Positions 35,999 through 46,283 are shown, counted from the first letter of the stretch. The stretch is 64,000 nucleotides of DNA from Bradyrhizobium manausense (GCF_018129685.1 NZ_JAFCLG010000011.1:62001-126000), one strand, 5' to 3'. A program made the numbers and translations. Notes: a model not told the origin generated them from the letters alone.

Positions 35999-36634
35999 AT
36001 GCTGCCGAATCTCAATGCCTACCCCCTCCCGCGCGGCGCGAGCGCCACGGAGGAGGTCCCCGTCATGAGCCGCCTCCTGGTGCACGAGACCGGTCACGTC
36101 GTTGTGGCCGCGACCGCAGGCATCCCGACCGACTACATCATCATCGATCCGCACAATGGGCGGCATGCCGGCTACATCGATGAGAGCTATCGCGCCCGGA
36201 TCGCTGCCAAGCCCGCCCTGAAGAGCCGCCTCCTCGCGGGGGGCGCGGCGGCAGAGATTGCCACGTTTGGCGCCGCCGAGCTGTCGATCTCGCGCGATGA
36301 TCTCGAGCCCCTCGCCGAGCACCTGGACATCCCCAAGAGCAACGATAGCGAGAATTGGATGAAGCACACGTTCTTCCGCGCGCTGTGCCAGCCGCTGCTG
36401 CCGCGTGATGCCGTCGACATGATCCGGCCGACGTATGTGCAGCTCGTGCAGGCGATCGAAAACGAGACGTATCTGATCGACGGCGCACACGTCATCCCGA
36501 TCGAAGCCTACCACACCATCGCGCTGCCCTTGCCGCAGGCCGAATACTGGCGGGCGCGCGAGCGTACTCGGGAGGGGCGCGACCGCGAGCTGATCCTGGC
36601 CACCTTGCGGGCCGGCGCCAAGTCGGGAGCGTAG
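35999..36634 (+). CDS. M41-like (FtsH-type) HExxH protein, 211 aa
   Basis: LLVHETGHVVVAATAGIPTD carries HExxH, as in the FtsH/M41 peptidase core, and AGGAAAEIATFG resembles the following M41 segment (GGRAAEE). There is no AAA+ ATPase domain and no transmembrane helix, so this is a free-standing peptidase-like domain. GAGGAGAAGGACC precedes the ATG. The gene sits in the same cluster as the SprT-like gene, so the cluster encodes two putative zinc metallopeptidases. Whether it cleaves anything is unknown. Confidence 0.7.
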   Translation: MLPNLNAYPLPRGASATEEVPVMSRLLVHETGHVVVAATAGIPTDYIIIDPHNGRHAGYIDESYRARIAAKPALKSRLLAGGAAAEIATFGAAELSISRDDLEPLAEHLDIPKSNDSENWMKHTFFRALCQPLLPRDAVDMIRPTYVQLVQAIENETYLIDGAHVIPIEAYHTIALPLPQAEYWRARERTREGRDRELILATLRAGAKSGA

Positions 36635-36749
36635 CATCGAAGCCGCCGCGCCATTCAGCGCGGCGCCTTTCTCCAAGACGTATCGCGCATCCTGAAACAG
36701 CAAGCGCGCAACCAAGCCGTCGCGCAGCCCCAACCGAAAAGTGGCAAGA

Positions 36750-37604
36750 ATGAACGACCAGAATATTGAGAAAAAGAACATCTCCTTCGCCGAGAGCGGT
36801 CCTGTCAGCGTGATCCTGAGCTCCGATGAAGGCGCAGCGGGCAAAACCACGACCGCGCTGCAGCTCGTCACTGCTTTCGCATTGGCGGAGCAGCCGCTCG
36901 ATCTCTTCCAGATGGATTCCAAGCGAAAGCTTGCCATGAAGTCCGGTGTTACCGTCGCGAGCTTGCTCGTCCCGGAGCATCGGGAGAGCCGCGGAGAGGA
37001 TCTCGTTCCCAGCGATCTCATCGCGCCCTGGTATCGCGCGGTCACCGATATGCCGCAGTCCAAGCGGTCCGTGCTGCTCGAAGTCGGAGGCGCGCTCGCG
37101 CCGTTGTTCCATGCCGGCATCACCGACCTCGACCTCGATGAGGATATCACGAGCCTGGGCCTGCAGGTGTTGGCGCTCGTGGTATGCAAAGCCGGTGAAG
37201 ACTCCGCCTCGCAGATGCTCCGCGAGCTCAAGCGCATCGAGCGCAATCTGCCGAATGCCACCACGGTCGTGGTCCTGAACTACTACGCGGGCGATCCGAT
37301 CGAGGCGATCCGCTACGTCGACGGGGACACGCGCAAGGCCTTCTTGGGCGCCACGAAGCGCTATCCCGTGATCAAGATGCCCAGGGTGCGCCCTCGCAGC
37401 ATGGCCATCTTCGAGCGCCTGCAGGCGCTGCCCTCGACGGTCGTATCCTGGCATGTCGACAACTATGCGGAAGCGATCCGCCGCACCGGCCGCCCGCGCG
37501 ACGAAGCGAAAATCCTGGTCAAAGATATCGCCGAATGGTCGGGCATCATGCAGGACGAGATCGTCCGCATCCTGCCGTTCCTCTCGGGAGCGCGCGATGG
37601 CTGA
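36750..37604 (+). CDS. ParA/TraL-like P-loop protein, 284 aa
   Basis: The P-loop VILSSDEGAAGKTTTALQLV is a ParA-like Walker A in which the usual KGGxGKT lysine is replaced (EGAAGKT). The later region (KRSVLLEVGGALAPLF, TTVVVLNYYAGDPI) follows the ParA/MinD fold. Position before a coupling-protein gene recalls TraL of IncP plasmids. ATG 36750 or GTG 36741 may be the start. The frame overlaps the next gene by eight bases. It could position the transfer apparatus or plasmid-like DNA. Confidence 0.7.
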   Translation: MNDQNIEKKNISFAESGPVSVILSSDEGAAGKTTTALQLVTAFALAEQPLDLFQMDSKRKLAMKSGVTVASLLVPEHRESRGEDLVPSDLIAPWYRAVTDMPQSKRSVLLEVGGALAPLFHAGITDLDLDEDITSLGLQVLALVVCKAGEDSASQMLRELKRIERNLPNATTVVVLNYYAGDPIEAIRYVDGDTRKAFLGATKRYPVIKMPRVRPRSMAIFERLQALPSTVVSWHVDNYAEAIRRTGRPRDEAKILVKDIAEWSGIMQDEIVRILPFLSGARDG

Positions 37605-38205
37605 TCGCCGCGCCCTCTTCCGCAAGGATGTGACGAAGGTAAAGAGAGACGCCACGAGCGAATCGCGGCAGCTCATGAATCGCCTCAAGCAGATGACGCC
37701 GGCGCAATTCGTGCGCCTGCCGGCTAAGACACTGGCACGTTTGACCGCCGCCCAGTATCGCGAGGTTGTCGGCACGATCGCGCCGGAGATCAGGTTGCCG
37801 GCGCCTTCGCCGCCGGCCAAGCCTGAGCGCGAGACGCTCGGATGGCGTGAGCGGTGGCGGCTGTTGCCGTCCTCTGCGCAGATGACGGCGGTCACGTCGG
37901 TGTTGACCACCGCCATTGTCATGATGGCAATTGCGAGTCCGCAGGTCTGGAGGTGGACCCTGACCCACATCGAAATCGTGCGGCCGGGCGAGCGGGGGAA
38001 CTGGCCGCGCTGCACCCGGCTGAGCCCGTACACCGATGGCTGCCTGTATTTCCCGACCCATGACATGGACTGGAACGCTGTTGCCGCGCAACTGCGCATG
38101 CCGCGGCAACAGCTTTACGACGACAACAAGCATCTTCCCCCGCAATTCATTCCTGCGCGTGCGCCAATCGCGGTTTGGCGCCATCGTGGCCGTCTGGTGG
38201 AGTAG
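37597..38205 (+). CDS. single-pass membrane protein with a LysM-like tail, 202 aa
   Basis: From the ATG overlapping the ParA-like stop, the protein has a basic cytoplasmic N-terminus (MADRRALFRKDVTKVKRDAT), one transmembrane helix at about residues 100-120 (MTAVTSVLTTAIVMMAIA) and a periplasmic domain of about 75 residues. The latter (CTRLSPYTDGCLYFPT, then DWNAVAAQLRMPRQQLYDDN) looks LysM-like, with two cysteines that may pair. It is a likely envelope-spanning partner of the coupling protein six bases downstream. Confidence 0.65.
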   Translation: MADRRALFRKDVTKVKRDATSESRQLMNRLKQMTPAQFVRLPAKTLARLTAAQYREVVGTIAPEIRLPAPSPPAKPERETLGWRERWRLLPSSAQMTAVTSVLTTAIVMMAIASPQVWRWTLTHIEIVRPGERGNWPRCTRLSPYTDGCLYFPTHDMDWNAVAAQLRMPRQQLYDDNKHLPPQFIPARAPIAVWRHRGRLVE

Positions 38206-38210
38206 TCAGC

Positions 38211-39911
38211 ATGGATCGTCTCGCAAACTACGAATATCGTCCGGCGACGCCAGCGGCATTCGCCCTCGTTGGCATGGCCTTGCTATCGTGCCTGATCGGG
38301 CTCGCGCTGTCCTTCGCGCTCATTCCGCCGACGGCGTGGCGGCAGGATACGGCGGTCGCAGTTAGCGTTACCGAGATGGTCTCAAACATCAACAGGCACG
38401 GCCCGCTCGCCGCCCTTTCTGCTGACGATCTGCTCCGCGAAACACTGCCGCGGCTAATCGGTATAACCCTCGCTGCGCTCATGTCGGGAATTATCGCGTT
38501 TCGGGTGCGCCGTCGCGCCACGCCCATTGTGGATGGTCGCGAGCACTACGAAGGGCTCAAACTCCTGAAAGGGCCAGCCGCGATCGCGAGCGCCAATGAG
38601 CTGTTGGGTAAAGGGCCCAAAGGAGGTGACCGTACGATACAATGGCTGCCGGGCGTGTTCATCCCGCGCGTCATGGAAGTTCAAAACCTTTTGATCCTTG
38701 GCGCTATCGCTTCCGGCAAGACGCGCATCATTCTCTACCTGCTGGAAGAAATGATCGGTCGATTGCTGCGAAATCCCTCCGCCGATTACGGCCTGTTCGT
38801 TCACGACACGACCGGTGAGATTTTGGATGGGTTTCCGATGGAGGACGATCAGTTCGCCTTCATCAATCCGGATCGTCCGGGAACGTTTGCCTGGGCGATG
38901 GGGCGGGATCTTCGTGACGACGGCGATTGTGAGAGCGCGGCCGAGCAGATCATCGGCCAGACCAGCGAGGCGTTCTGGGGCAAAGGCGCCGCGACGCTCT
39001 TTGCGGGTTGCATGATCGTGTGCAAGGCCAAGTGCGGCGACACTTGGGGACTGCCGCAGCTCTATATGGCCTGCCTCCGCGAGCCCGCGCGAATGAAGAC
39101 GGAATTCGAGCAGTTCTATCGCCCAGCAGCGGGTCTTATCGAATTCGATGGGTCGGGCGAGCTCAGCAAGACCACCGTCTCGCTGTTGCTAACGTTCCGC
39201 GGCAGCGTGCTGCGAGTGCTCCGACCACTGGCGAGAGCATGGGTAGGCATTCCGCGAGAGCGGCAATTCTCGTTCGGCGAATGGGTTAGCGGATCGAACC
39301 CGAATCAGCCCAAGGTCGTCATCGTTCAGCGGTCCGGCCGTCATCCGGAAACCAGCGCGGCCTGGATCGGGATGGCCGTCGATTTCATCACGGCGGCGGT
39401 CGGCGACAACAGATTGTCGGTAAGCCAAACGCGCATCCGGAACTTCGTGCTTGACGAGGCCCCTGCGCTAGGCCGGCTGCGGCGATGGCCCGATCTCTTG
39501 GATGTCGCAAGGAACAAGGGAGCATCTACAATCGCCGCTATTCAGGATATCGCACAGTTCAAGCGAATCTATGAGGATGCGGCTCCGAGCATCTTCCAGC
39601 GCTTCAGGACCAAGATCGTCTGCGCACAGACCCAAGGCCCCGAAACGACGGAGCTTGCCGAAGAGACGATTGGCAAGCGCTCCATCCTCGAGGCGGACGT
39701 GACGGTGACCGTCGAGCGTGGGCCCGCAGGTCGAACTGAGCAAAGCGCGATGGCGAAACGCGTGCGAGAGGTGCCAATCGTCCGAGCGGAATACCTTGCG
39801 TACCGACTTGGCGTTGCCCATCGGAAGGTCAAAGCTCTCGTTCTTGGGCTCGGCGACGTGCTCGAAGTGGAATGGCCGATGCGAGTCTGGCGAAGGCAGA
39901 GGCGCACTTAG
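38211..39911 (+). CDS. TraD/VirD4-like type IV coupling protein, 566 aa
   Basis: Two N-terminal transmembrane helices (about residues 14-38 and 80-100) are followed by a cytoplasmic ATPase: Walker A LILGAIASGKTRIILYLLEE and Walker B IRNFVLDEAPALGRL, then the conserved glutamine region (STIAAIQDIAQFKRIYEDA). Coupling proteins pump relaxase-bound DNA into a type IV secretion channel. The ATG at 38211 (MDRLANYEYRPATP) is chosen because GGTGGAG precedes it. It ends the plus-strand cluster; no mating-pair formation genes follow in this window. Confidence 0.9.
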   Translation: MDRLANYEYRPATPAAFALVGMALLSCLIGLALSFALIPPTAWRQDTAVAVSVTEMVSNINRHGPLAALSADDLLRETLPRLIGITLAALMSGIIAFRVRRRATPIVDGREHYEGLKLLKGPAAIASANELLGKGPKGGDRTIQWLPGVFIPRVMEVQNLLILGAIASGKTRIILYLLEEMIGRLLRNPSADYGLFVHDTTGEILDGFPMEDDQFAFINPDRPGTFAWAMGRDLRDDGDCESAAEQIIGQTSEAFWGKGAATLFAGCMIVCKAKCGDTWGLPQLYMACLREPARMKTEFEQFYRPAAGLIEFDGSGELSKTTVSLLLTFRGSVLRVLRPLARAWVGIPRERQFSFGEWVSGSNPNQPKVVIVQRSGRHPETSAAWIGMAVDFITAAVGDNRLSVSQTRIRNFVLDEAPALGRLRRWPDLLDVARNKGASTIAAIQDIAQFKRIYEDAAPSIFQRFRTKIVCAQTQGPETTELAEETIGKRSILEADVTVTVERGPAGRTEQSAMAKRVREVPIVRAEYLAYRLGVAHRKVKALVLGLGDVLEVEWPMRVWRRQRRT

Positions 39912-40517
39912 CGCAAGTGTCGCATTACTAGTGGCGAGGCGCATAATCTTCGTTATGGTATGCTTTGGTCCAAATCGCGACGAGACGCGCATCGCCTCAA
40001 GCGCCGCAGGCATGCGCGGCGACACATCCCGGCTGCACCACAGCCCGTCTGACTCTCGAAGATTACTCCTTCGGCGGCACGTTCGGCAATTAAATTCAAG
40101 TCGATAACGCCTCCAGCAATAATGCCGTCTCGCCAGACCTTCAGCCGGACAGGGCTTCGCTGCTCCTTTGAATCTACGCTCTCGTCACCAGCCGATAAAT
40201 AGGTCGCGCGATCGTCAGTCCAAAATCCTACGGTATTCCCGGAGGCAATTGCCTCCCTGGCCGCGCCGATCGGAGGCTTGTAACCAGGTCGAAATGCCCG
40301 CCCGCCGTCGGGCCGAAATTAAGGTCGTCTCATGCGCTGCGTGTCGCTAGCGCAATTCCTTATCTACCTGTGCTATGTAACGCCCCCGGGGCGTAAAATG
40401 GTTGTCCGGCAACCTCGAGCGCAACCAGACGCGTCGCGTCGTGCCGTGAGTAAGATCAAGTTTGGATCGATAGCGCGACAGGCCGCGCGTGAGCACCTAT
40501 AAAGGAGGGCCGCTTCT
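39912..40517. other. 606 bp without a supported gene
   Basis: No coding frame is convincing. The last part, just before 40518, has a strong AAAGGAGGG ribosome binding site for the kinase gene. A promoter is expected here but I could not identify boxes with confidence. Confidence 0.4.
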
Positions 40518-42269
40518 GTGACCGCGCTTGAGCTTGCAGGTCTGATCGCAACGGGAGCGCTTTTGCTGGTGCTCGCGGCTGCAGTCGGGGCATTGGCCTT
40601 TCGCGCTGTCGAGCGCACCCGGTATGAAGCCGCCCTTCAAAAAAGCGAGCAGCGGTTTCGCCAAGTGGTCGAGCACTCACCGAACGCCAAGGTGCTGGTC
40701 GGTACCGATGGGCGCATTCATCTGGTGAATGCGCAAACCGAAGCTCTATTCGGCTGGTCGCGGCAGGAATTGCTCGGTGAGGCGGTCGAGATGCTCGTGC
40801 CTGAACGTTTCCGTTCGGGGCATCCCCACCATCGCTCCGCTTTCCTTCAACAACCAGTATCGCGCCCGATGGGAGCGGGCCGCGATCTCTACGGCCTCAG
40901 GAAGGACGGGAGTGAATTTCCGATTGAAATTGGTTTGAATCCAATCGAAACGGACGAGGGTTTATTTATCTTGTCGGCCATCATCGACATCTCCGATCGC
41001 AAGCAGATCGAAGAACGGCTTGAGAGGCTGGTTGAGGCACGAACTGCTGAACTGCAGGATCAGATCGAACAGCGGAGAAGGGCAGAAGACACGCTCCGTC
41101 AGTCCCAGAAGATGGACGCTATTGGGAAGCTGACCGGTGGCGTTGCGCATGACTTCAACAATATGCTGGCGATCGTCATTGGTAGCTTGGACATTGCCCT
41201 TCGGCGGCTGGCTACCGAACCTGAAAAAGCCACGGCCTGCATCGAGAATGCGCAGGAGGGCGCACGCCGCGCGGCAATCTTGACTGCGCGGCTGCTGGCG
41301 TTCTCCCGTCAGCAACCTCTCGAGCCCGAATCTGTAGATGCCAACAAACTGGTCGGCGGAATGTCCGAAATGCTTCGGCGAACGATCGGCGAGGATTTAC
41401 GTGTCGAAGCCGTCTTAGCGGGTGGGCTTTGGCGGACCTATGCCGACGCCAGCCAGCTTGAGAACGCCCTCCTGAACTTGTGCGTCAATGCCCGCGACGC
41501 CATGCCCGACGGCGGCCGCCTGACGATTGAAACTTCTAACACGCACCTTGACGAAGCTTATGCCGGTCAGCACGCGGAGGTTACCGCAGGCCAATACGTG
41601 CTCATCGCTGTCACCGACACGGGGACAGGCATGCCGCCAGAGGTCATCGAGCGCGCGTTTGACCCGTTCTACACAACGAAGGGCGCTGGCCGCGGAACGG
41701 GCCTGGGCTTGAGCCAAGTCTATGGCTTCGTGAAACAATCCGGCGGGCACGTAAAGATTTACTCCGAGCCTGGCCAAGGCACGACCGTCAAGATCTATTT
41801 ACCACGGTTCATGGGGCAGGCCTCGTCCAGTCCGGTACGGGGCTCAACTGAACCTCGCCCTGCTGGCATGGTTAACGAGATCATCCTGGTCGTGGAGGAT
41901 GAGGCCGGCGTCAGACATATGAGCGTAGATGCCCTACGGGAGCTCGGCTACACCGTTATCCAGGCAGAGAACGCTGCGCAGGCGCTTCAGCTGTTGGACT
42001 TGCAGCCATCGGTGAGCCTGCTGTTCACCGACATTGTCATGCCCGACATGAATGGCCGCCGGCTCGCCGACGAAGCCCTCGAAAGGCGACCGGATCTCAA
42101 GATCCTCTTCACGACCGGGTACACGCGCAACGCTGTGATCCACAACGGTACCCTTGATCCCGGTGTCGCGTTTCTCCCCAAGCCCTTCTCGCTCGATGCG
42201 CTCGCCCGAAAGGTGCGCCAAGTTCTTGATGGGAACGGGGCCAACCGGCCCCGCGGCCATCGTAGTTAG
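40518..42269 (+). CDS. PAS hybrid histidine kinase with receiver domain, 583 aa
   Basis: One N-terminal transmembrane helix (about residues 5-27), a PAS domain (about 40-165, [20 protein letters not shown]), a histidine kinase core with H-box [12 protein letters not shown]-box [11 protein letters not shown]1 DTGTGM, F-box FDPFYTTK and G2 GTGLGL, and a receiver domain (VVEDEAG, phosphoacceptor in [11 protein letters not shown], lysine in PKPF). All key residues are present. No separate response regulator lies nearby, so output would be through a distant partner. The GTG start follows AAAGGAGGG. It is likely cargo of the island. Confidence 0.92.
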   Translation: MTALELAGLIATGALLLVLAAAVGALAFRAVERTRYEAALQKSEQRFRQVVEHSPNAKVLVGTDGRIHLVNAQTEALFGWSRQELLGEAVEMLVPERFRSGHPHHRSAFLQQPVSRPMGAGRDLYGLRKDGSEFPIEIGLNPIETDEGLFILSAIIDISDRKQIEERLERLVEARTAELQDQIEQRRRAEDTLRQSQKMDAIGKLTGGVAHDFNNMLAIVIGSLDIALRRLATEPEKATACIENAQEGARRAAILTARLLAFSRQQPLEPESVDANKLVGGMSEMLRRTIGEDLRVEAVLAGGLWRTYADASQLENALLNLCVNARDAMPDGGRLTIETSNTHLDEAYAGQHAEVTAGQYVLIAVTDTGTGMPPEVIERAFDPFYTTKGAGRGTGLGLSQVYGFVKQSGGHVKIYSEPGQGTTVKIYLPRFMGQASSSPVRGSTEPRPAGMVNEIILVVEDEAGVRHMSVDALRELGYTVIQAENAAQALQLLDLQPSVSLLFTDIVMPDMNGRRLADEALERRPDLKILFTTGYTRNAVIHNGTLDPGVAFLPKPFSLDALARKVRQVLDGNGANRPRGHRS

Positions 42270-42479
42270 GCCTGAAGAACCGGAATCTTCAGGAGGCGAC
42301 CCCACAGCAGCCCCACCACCGCCCTGTCTCAGCTAGAAAACGGGTCCACGCGGACAACTTAAATTCCGACCGCAGCTTCACTTCGAACTGCAATTTGGGT
42401 CGCACGGGCTCCGCTCCACCTCTTCTGCGCGTGGCCGAATGCCTACAATCACCGCATTGAGGCGAGTGAAGGAGCCTTG

Positions 42480-42830
42480 TGGGCTTTATCGAAGGCGATA
42501 GCCGACGATCAAATCAGCCGGTTGCCGGCGCGCGTGGACGATTACGTCGCGTCCGTATGGTCGACGCATTCGTCGCCAGCCTGGACATGGCCGACGTTGG
42601 CTTCAACCGAGCGATCGCTTTCGACGAAGTGGCAGCCCGGATTCGAGCCTGGTGATGCTCAGGCTCTACATGTGGGCTTATCTCAATCAGGTCCGATCGT
42701 CGCGGCATTTTGAGCGCGCCTGCTCGAGACCTTAAAGCTATAAGGCTGATCCGCCGGCTGGCTCCGGACTACCGGACCATGGCCGCCTGCCGCGACCTTG
42801 TAAGCGTTGGCCGACGAGAAGAAGCCCCGA
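42480..42830 (+). pseudogene. decayed N-terminal piece of an IS1182-like transposase
   Basis: Pieces in different frames read DAFVASLDMADVGFNRAIAF, then MLRLYMWAYLNQVRSSRHFE-like text, then RDLKAIRLIRRLAPDYRTMA. Together they match the N-terminal region of IS1182/DUF772 transposases, but at least two frameshifts break it, so it is a remnant. The rest of 42270-42892 holds no gene. Confidence 0.75.
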
Positions 42831-42892
42831 GCAACCGGCGGAGATCTACAACTGACGCCCGCAAGCTCCGGAATGACGTCAGTATCGAGCAA

Positions 42893-42922
42893 TGAAAAAC
42901 ACCCCGAGCCGCAGCCCGGGGG
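42893..42922 (-). terminator. rho-independent terminator after the Omp25-like gene
   Basis: A GC-rich stem (CCCCGAGC against GCCCGGGG, one mismatch, loop CGCA) lies 29 bases past the porin stop. On the minus strand it is followed by GTTTTT. Position and shape are classical. Confidence 0.85.
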
Positions 42923-42950
42923 CTTTCAACGTCGCGTTCAGAAGCAGCGA

Positions 42951-43688
42951 TTAATAACGCGCGAGAACCGGACCGCCGAACTTATAATTCAGACGACCGA
43001 GAACCAGGTCGGTGTCGCCGCCAGTGCTAAAGCCGGTAAAGCTGGCGCCAGCCGGCGTCGTGAAAGTCGCAGTGTGTTTGTTCTCGAAGATGTGGTCGTA
43101 CTCGATACCGAACGACCAATTTGGGGCAAAGCCGTACTCGAAGCCGACACCGACGGTTCCGCCGAGCCGGGTGCCATAGCCGGTCTGAGACGCCAGCGCG
43201 CCACCGGGCGCCAGAAACTGGTAGTTGCGATCGGTAATCGCCGCACCGCCTTTGACATAGAACAGGGCGTTGTTCCAGGCCATGCCGACCTGACCGGTGA
43301 ACAGACCGAACGCATCCAATTTTGAGCGGACGGCCCCACCCGGCAGGATCAGGTTCGCCGTGCTGCCCGAGATGTCAGCCCAGTTACCCTGAGCTTCCAG
43401 ACCGAACACCCACTGGCTGCTCTGCCAGCGATAGCCGATCTGGCCACCTACCGTGCCGCCATTGGCATCATAACTGCCGAACGGGGTTGCCGTCGGATCG
43501 AACGAGCGGTTGTCGTGGCTCTGGCCCCAGCCCCCGTTGACGCCAATGTAGAAGCCGCTCCAGTCGTAGATCTGGGCGACCATCGGGGGCGCCTTTGTAT
43601 AAGGACGCGCCGCAAGATCGGCAGCAGAGGCTGACGCCGTCCCTAGGAGGAGCATGCCGAGTGCGGCGGATGACAAGAACGTCTTCAT
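42951..43688 (-). CDS. Omp25/RopB-like outer-membrane protein, 245 aa
   Basis: A signal peptide (MKTFLSSAALGMLLLGTASA, SAAD) is followed by an 8-stranded barrel: YDWSGFYIGVNGGWGQS, GGQIGYRWQSSQWVFGLEAQ, NWSFGIEYDHIF, and the last strand VLGRLNYKFGGPVLARY ending in an aromatic residue as expected for insertion by BamA. Such porin-like proteins are abundant in Bradyrhizobium envelopes. A GGGGAT box precedes the ATG, and a strong terminator follows. It appears as a single-gene unit. Confidence 0.92.
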   Translation of the reverse strand: MKTFLSSAALGMLLLGTASASAADLAARPYTKAPPMVAQIYDWSGFYIGVNGGWGQSHDNRSFDPTATPFGSYDANGGTVGGQIGYRWQSSQWVFGLEAQGNWADISGSTANLILPGGAVRSKLDAFGLFTGQVGMAWNNALFYVKGGAAITDRNYQFLAPGGALASQTGYGTRLGGTVGVGFEYGFAPNWSFGIEYDHIFENKHTATFTTPAGASFTGFSTGGDTDLVLGRLNYKFGGPVLARY

Positions 43689-44141
43689 GTGAGTGATCCC
43701 CTAAAAAACCATGGGCTTCGATCGTTTGCCCGCATCACAACGCATGAGGACGCCAAACAGCTGTGGCGGCATGGTCACAGTTCAACCGAAAACGCTTTGG
43801 AGCGGGCCCGGCTTTGGCTTCTACTTCGGACTTGGAGCTTCCAAGCAAGCCCTCAGGCTCAGACGCGCGCAGACCGCTCTGCAGCTTCGGGAAACGAGTA
43901 TTCGGGTCGCCGAGTTTTCCTAAGGCGGCGCACCTCAAGGATCAGCGAGCTACAAGTCCACGACCGGCGACCGACAGGAAAGCGCCGCCTCCTGATGCCC
44001 GTGGGTTGGAGGAAATCCTTCACTCCCGGTTGGTTGTGACCGATACTGTGAGTATCAACTGCGCCTCAACGGGGTGCAAAGGCACACACTCCCCCGCCGA
44101 ACTGGCGCTCGGTTGAGTCCGCTTCAAACCGCTGAGCAGAG
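43689..44141. other. 453 bp without a supported gene
   Basis: Several overlapping frames occur on both strands but none shows a domain, signal peptide or good start site. The left edge must contain the porin promoter. Confidence 0.35.
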
Positions 44142-44396
44142 TTAGTGACGTCGCATATTGCTGGTGAGCGGGTCCGATGTCTCATCCAACACTTTCATGA
44201 GATCTCCTGGCTTCAGCCCAATGCTCTTTATCGAAGCCTCGTCTATCTCGCCGTCTACCACCGCGGCATCGCTGTTGGCGACCTTCAATGCAAACTGCGC
44301 GGCTTGGGCCGGATCGTCAATTGCAACCGCATACATCTCATGACCGAGTTCGTCGTTTTCTCTCACGACGGCGACCGTTACCATCCAACCCGCCAT
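44142..44396 (-). CDS. small hypothetical protein, 84 aa
   Basis: The chain reads MAGWMVTVAVVRENDELGHE, then MYAVAIDDPAQAAQFALKVA and DEASIKSIGLKPGDLMKVLD. It is acidic, alpha/beta in pattern, and typical of small conserved Bradyrhizobium proteins. No family is recognised. Confidence 0.5.
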   Translation of the reverse strand: MAGWMVTVAVVRENDELGHEMYAVAIDDPAQAAQFALKVANSDAAVVDGEIDEASIKSIGLKPGDLMKVLDETSDPLTSNMRRH

Positions 44397-44658
44397 CAGT
44401 GGTGCATCCAGTGGTTCACATCAGAGCATCCCTTATCCCCTTGGGGCGCGTTGGTTTCAAGCGGGCTGAAGGGATTGGTTAAAGTAAGTTGCGCCGGGGC
44501 GTAATTGAGCCGAGCTTGGTTCGCACAGCCGAATGCCGATACAATTCGGGGCAGAAACCTCCATTACGGAATGTCTCGAGGCTGTCGCGACAAGCATCAA
44601 GCGGAAACGACCGACCGGACTGCACGACTACGGGATGGCCCTGTCCGTTGCTAAGCAA

Positions 44659-44841
44659 CTACTCGTTGGCGGCGCGTTCGGCGAGGGCGTCCAGGTCGAT
44701 TACGCGCCCGGCAAAATCCTTGACCACCACATCGACACCATCTTCGGCAAACTCGGCTGCTTTAACCAGCGCGTCTTTCGCGGTCTCGACGATAATGCCA
44801 ACCGCACCGACGCTCGCCTTCGAATAAACCCGGTAAGCCAT
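44659..44841 (-). CDS. small hypothetical protein, 60 aa
   Basis: From the ATG at 44841: MAYRVYSKASVGAVGIIVET, then AKDALVKAAEFAEDGVDVVV and KDFAGRVIDLDALAERA. The alternating strand-helix-strand pattern is convincing for a compact alpha/beta protein. An ATG at 44886 would add 15 residues. Its function is unknown. It and the 84-aa gene at 44142 share strand and size but are 262 bp apart. Confidence 0.5.
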   Translation of the reverse strand: MAYRVYSKASVGAVGIIVETAKDALVKAAEFAEDGVDVVVKDFAGRVIDLDALAERAANE

Positions 44842-45363
44842 TTTTGAATTTGGACGCGCGGCGCCCATCCTTTTCCGGTCAGACAACTAGCCATTGTTGA
44901 GAGCAAAGACCGCATCAAAGGTGTACCTTACCGAAAGAAATGCGAACTGCGGCTTTTCTGTCACAGCGAGCAACCCGTCTCTTCCGCGAGGCTCTACGTT
45001 CTACCAAAGCCTCGAATTATTTTACTTTCTTCGGTCCGACCACACGCATCTTCCAGCACAAACGATCGCAAGTTCCGGTAGAATGTCAGAGGCGCCTTTC
45101 CAAGTTGGCGTCACGACCTCGTCGGCGAAGGATCCATTGCCCCTTCTTTGGCGAGGTCGTCTCCTGCTCTCCTCAAAAGATTTGTCCGCAAGATGCCCCA
45201 GAAATCCGCAAAATTTTTTACGCTCCCATTCTCGGCCGCCGGCTGAAGGCGCGGGCAGGCTTCGAAAAGACAATCAAGTTCTAAAAACGCTGGTAACGTT
45301 CGTTCAACCTGAAGATGTTAAGGCCATGGTTGCGAAAACCAACTCCCGAAGAACGGGGCACCT
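44842..45363. other. 522 bp without a supported gene
   Basis: This stretch is more AT-rich than its neighbours and contains frames with no protein character. Promoters for both flanking genes should lie here. Confidence 0.35.
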
Positions 45364-45642
45364 ATGAAATCCGCCGGCGAGGCTCTCCAACTAATCGCCG
45401 AAAACGACTTCCGACTTCTGGTGGATGAGAGGACACCGAACGATGTCTGGATCGTCACGGCGGAACGAAAGCACGTGCGGATGTTGGCAGCAAATGGAAG
45501 CTATCGCGCCGCGCTACGCATTCCGAAAGCCATGTTTGCGGCCTTCGCCGAGACATCGCTCATCGAGCAGGGCCCTGATACGCTTTACCGGCTCACAGCT
45601 GATGGGATCGCGCGGACGGCAAAGGTCGATGAAAGTCGCTGA
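45364..45642 (+). CDS. hypothetical protein, 92 aa
   Basis: The protein reads MKSAGEALQLIAENDFRLLV, then DVWIVTAERKHVRMLAANGS and IEQGPDTLYRLTADGIART. The C-terminal part resembles a small winged-helix wing (LYRLTADGIA), so it may bind DNA, but this is a weak impression. It is a single gene. Confidence 0.5.
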   Translation: MKSAGEALQLIAENDFRLLVDERTPNDVWIVTAERKHVRMLAANGSYRAALRIPKAMFAAFAETSLIEQGPDTLYRLTADGIARTAKVDESR

Positions 45643-46052
45643 ATGGCCCTGAGCGAAAAAGCGATGCCCCCTTCTGAAGCAAGAGGGCGACAACGCTCGT
45701 ACCGAAGCAATATTAGCAACCTGCTCGTTCCGAATGAGGCAACTACTGATCTCACCGGGCACGGCACGACGGCACACTGGCCCAAATGATTCTCACAGCA
45801 CCCGGGCCGGCGACATCCAACGACTTTCAGCCCAGTAGTTTCCCGCCCTTAGCGCAATAACGAGTTGCAAGGCGAGCGAGATGAGCAGACGCTGCCCTCC
45901 CCTTTTGTCATCCAAAACTGGGCAAGAGTCATGTGGCGACTTTCTCAATAGAACAAATTCGCAACCGAGACGTTGCCGTCAACAGCTTCGCCGGACCCTT
46001 GCAGGGAAATGACGCTGTGGCGAAATTGCAGATAGCCGTGATGCGGTGAGAG

Positions 46053-46283
46053 TTAGAACTCGTTTTCAGGCAGAGAACCGGGCGGCAGCTTGAGCTCTTG
46101 GAGCCCCGCCTCCACAATCGACAATTCCTCCTGCACGGCCTGTGCGGCGTTCGCTGGATTGATGCCCGTCACGGCCTGAAGCTCGGCCAGCACCTTCCGG
46201 CGGTGGGCAAGAAGATCCGATAGAGCGCGCCGGTTCTTACCCTTGACATAACCTGCGACGATCAATTCCATAGCTTTTGACAT
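46053..46283 (-). CDS. small helical hypothetical protein, 76 aa
   Basis: Two helices are visible: MSKAMELIVAGYVKGKNRRA, then LSDLLAHRRKVLAELQAVTG and NAAQAVQEELSIVEAGLQEL. The amphipathic pattern suggests a helical hairpin or a dimer. No function is known. The 410 bp on its downstream side (45643-46052) is without a supported gene. Confidence 0.5.
   Translation of the reverse strand: MSKAMELIVAGYVKGKNRRALSDLLAHRRKVLAELQAVTGINPANAAQAVQEELSIVEAGLQELKLPPGSLPENEF

Noticed and set aside
35912-37264. 450-aa minus-strand frame
   Set aside because: Antisense to the M41-like and ParA-like genes, both of which have clear motifs and start signals.
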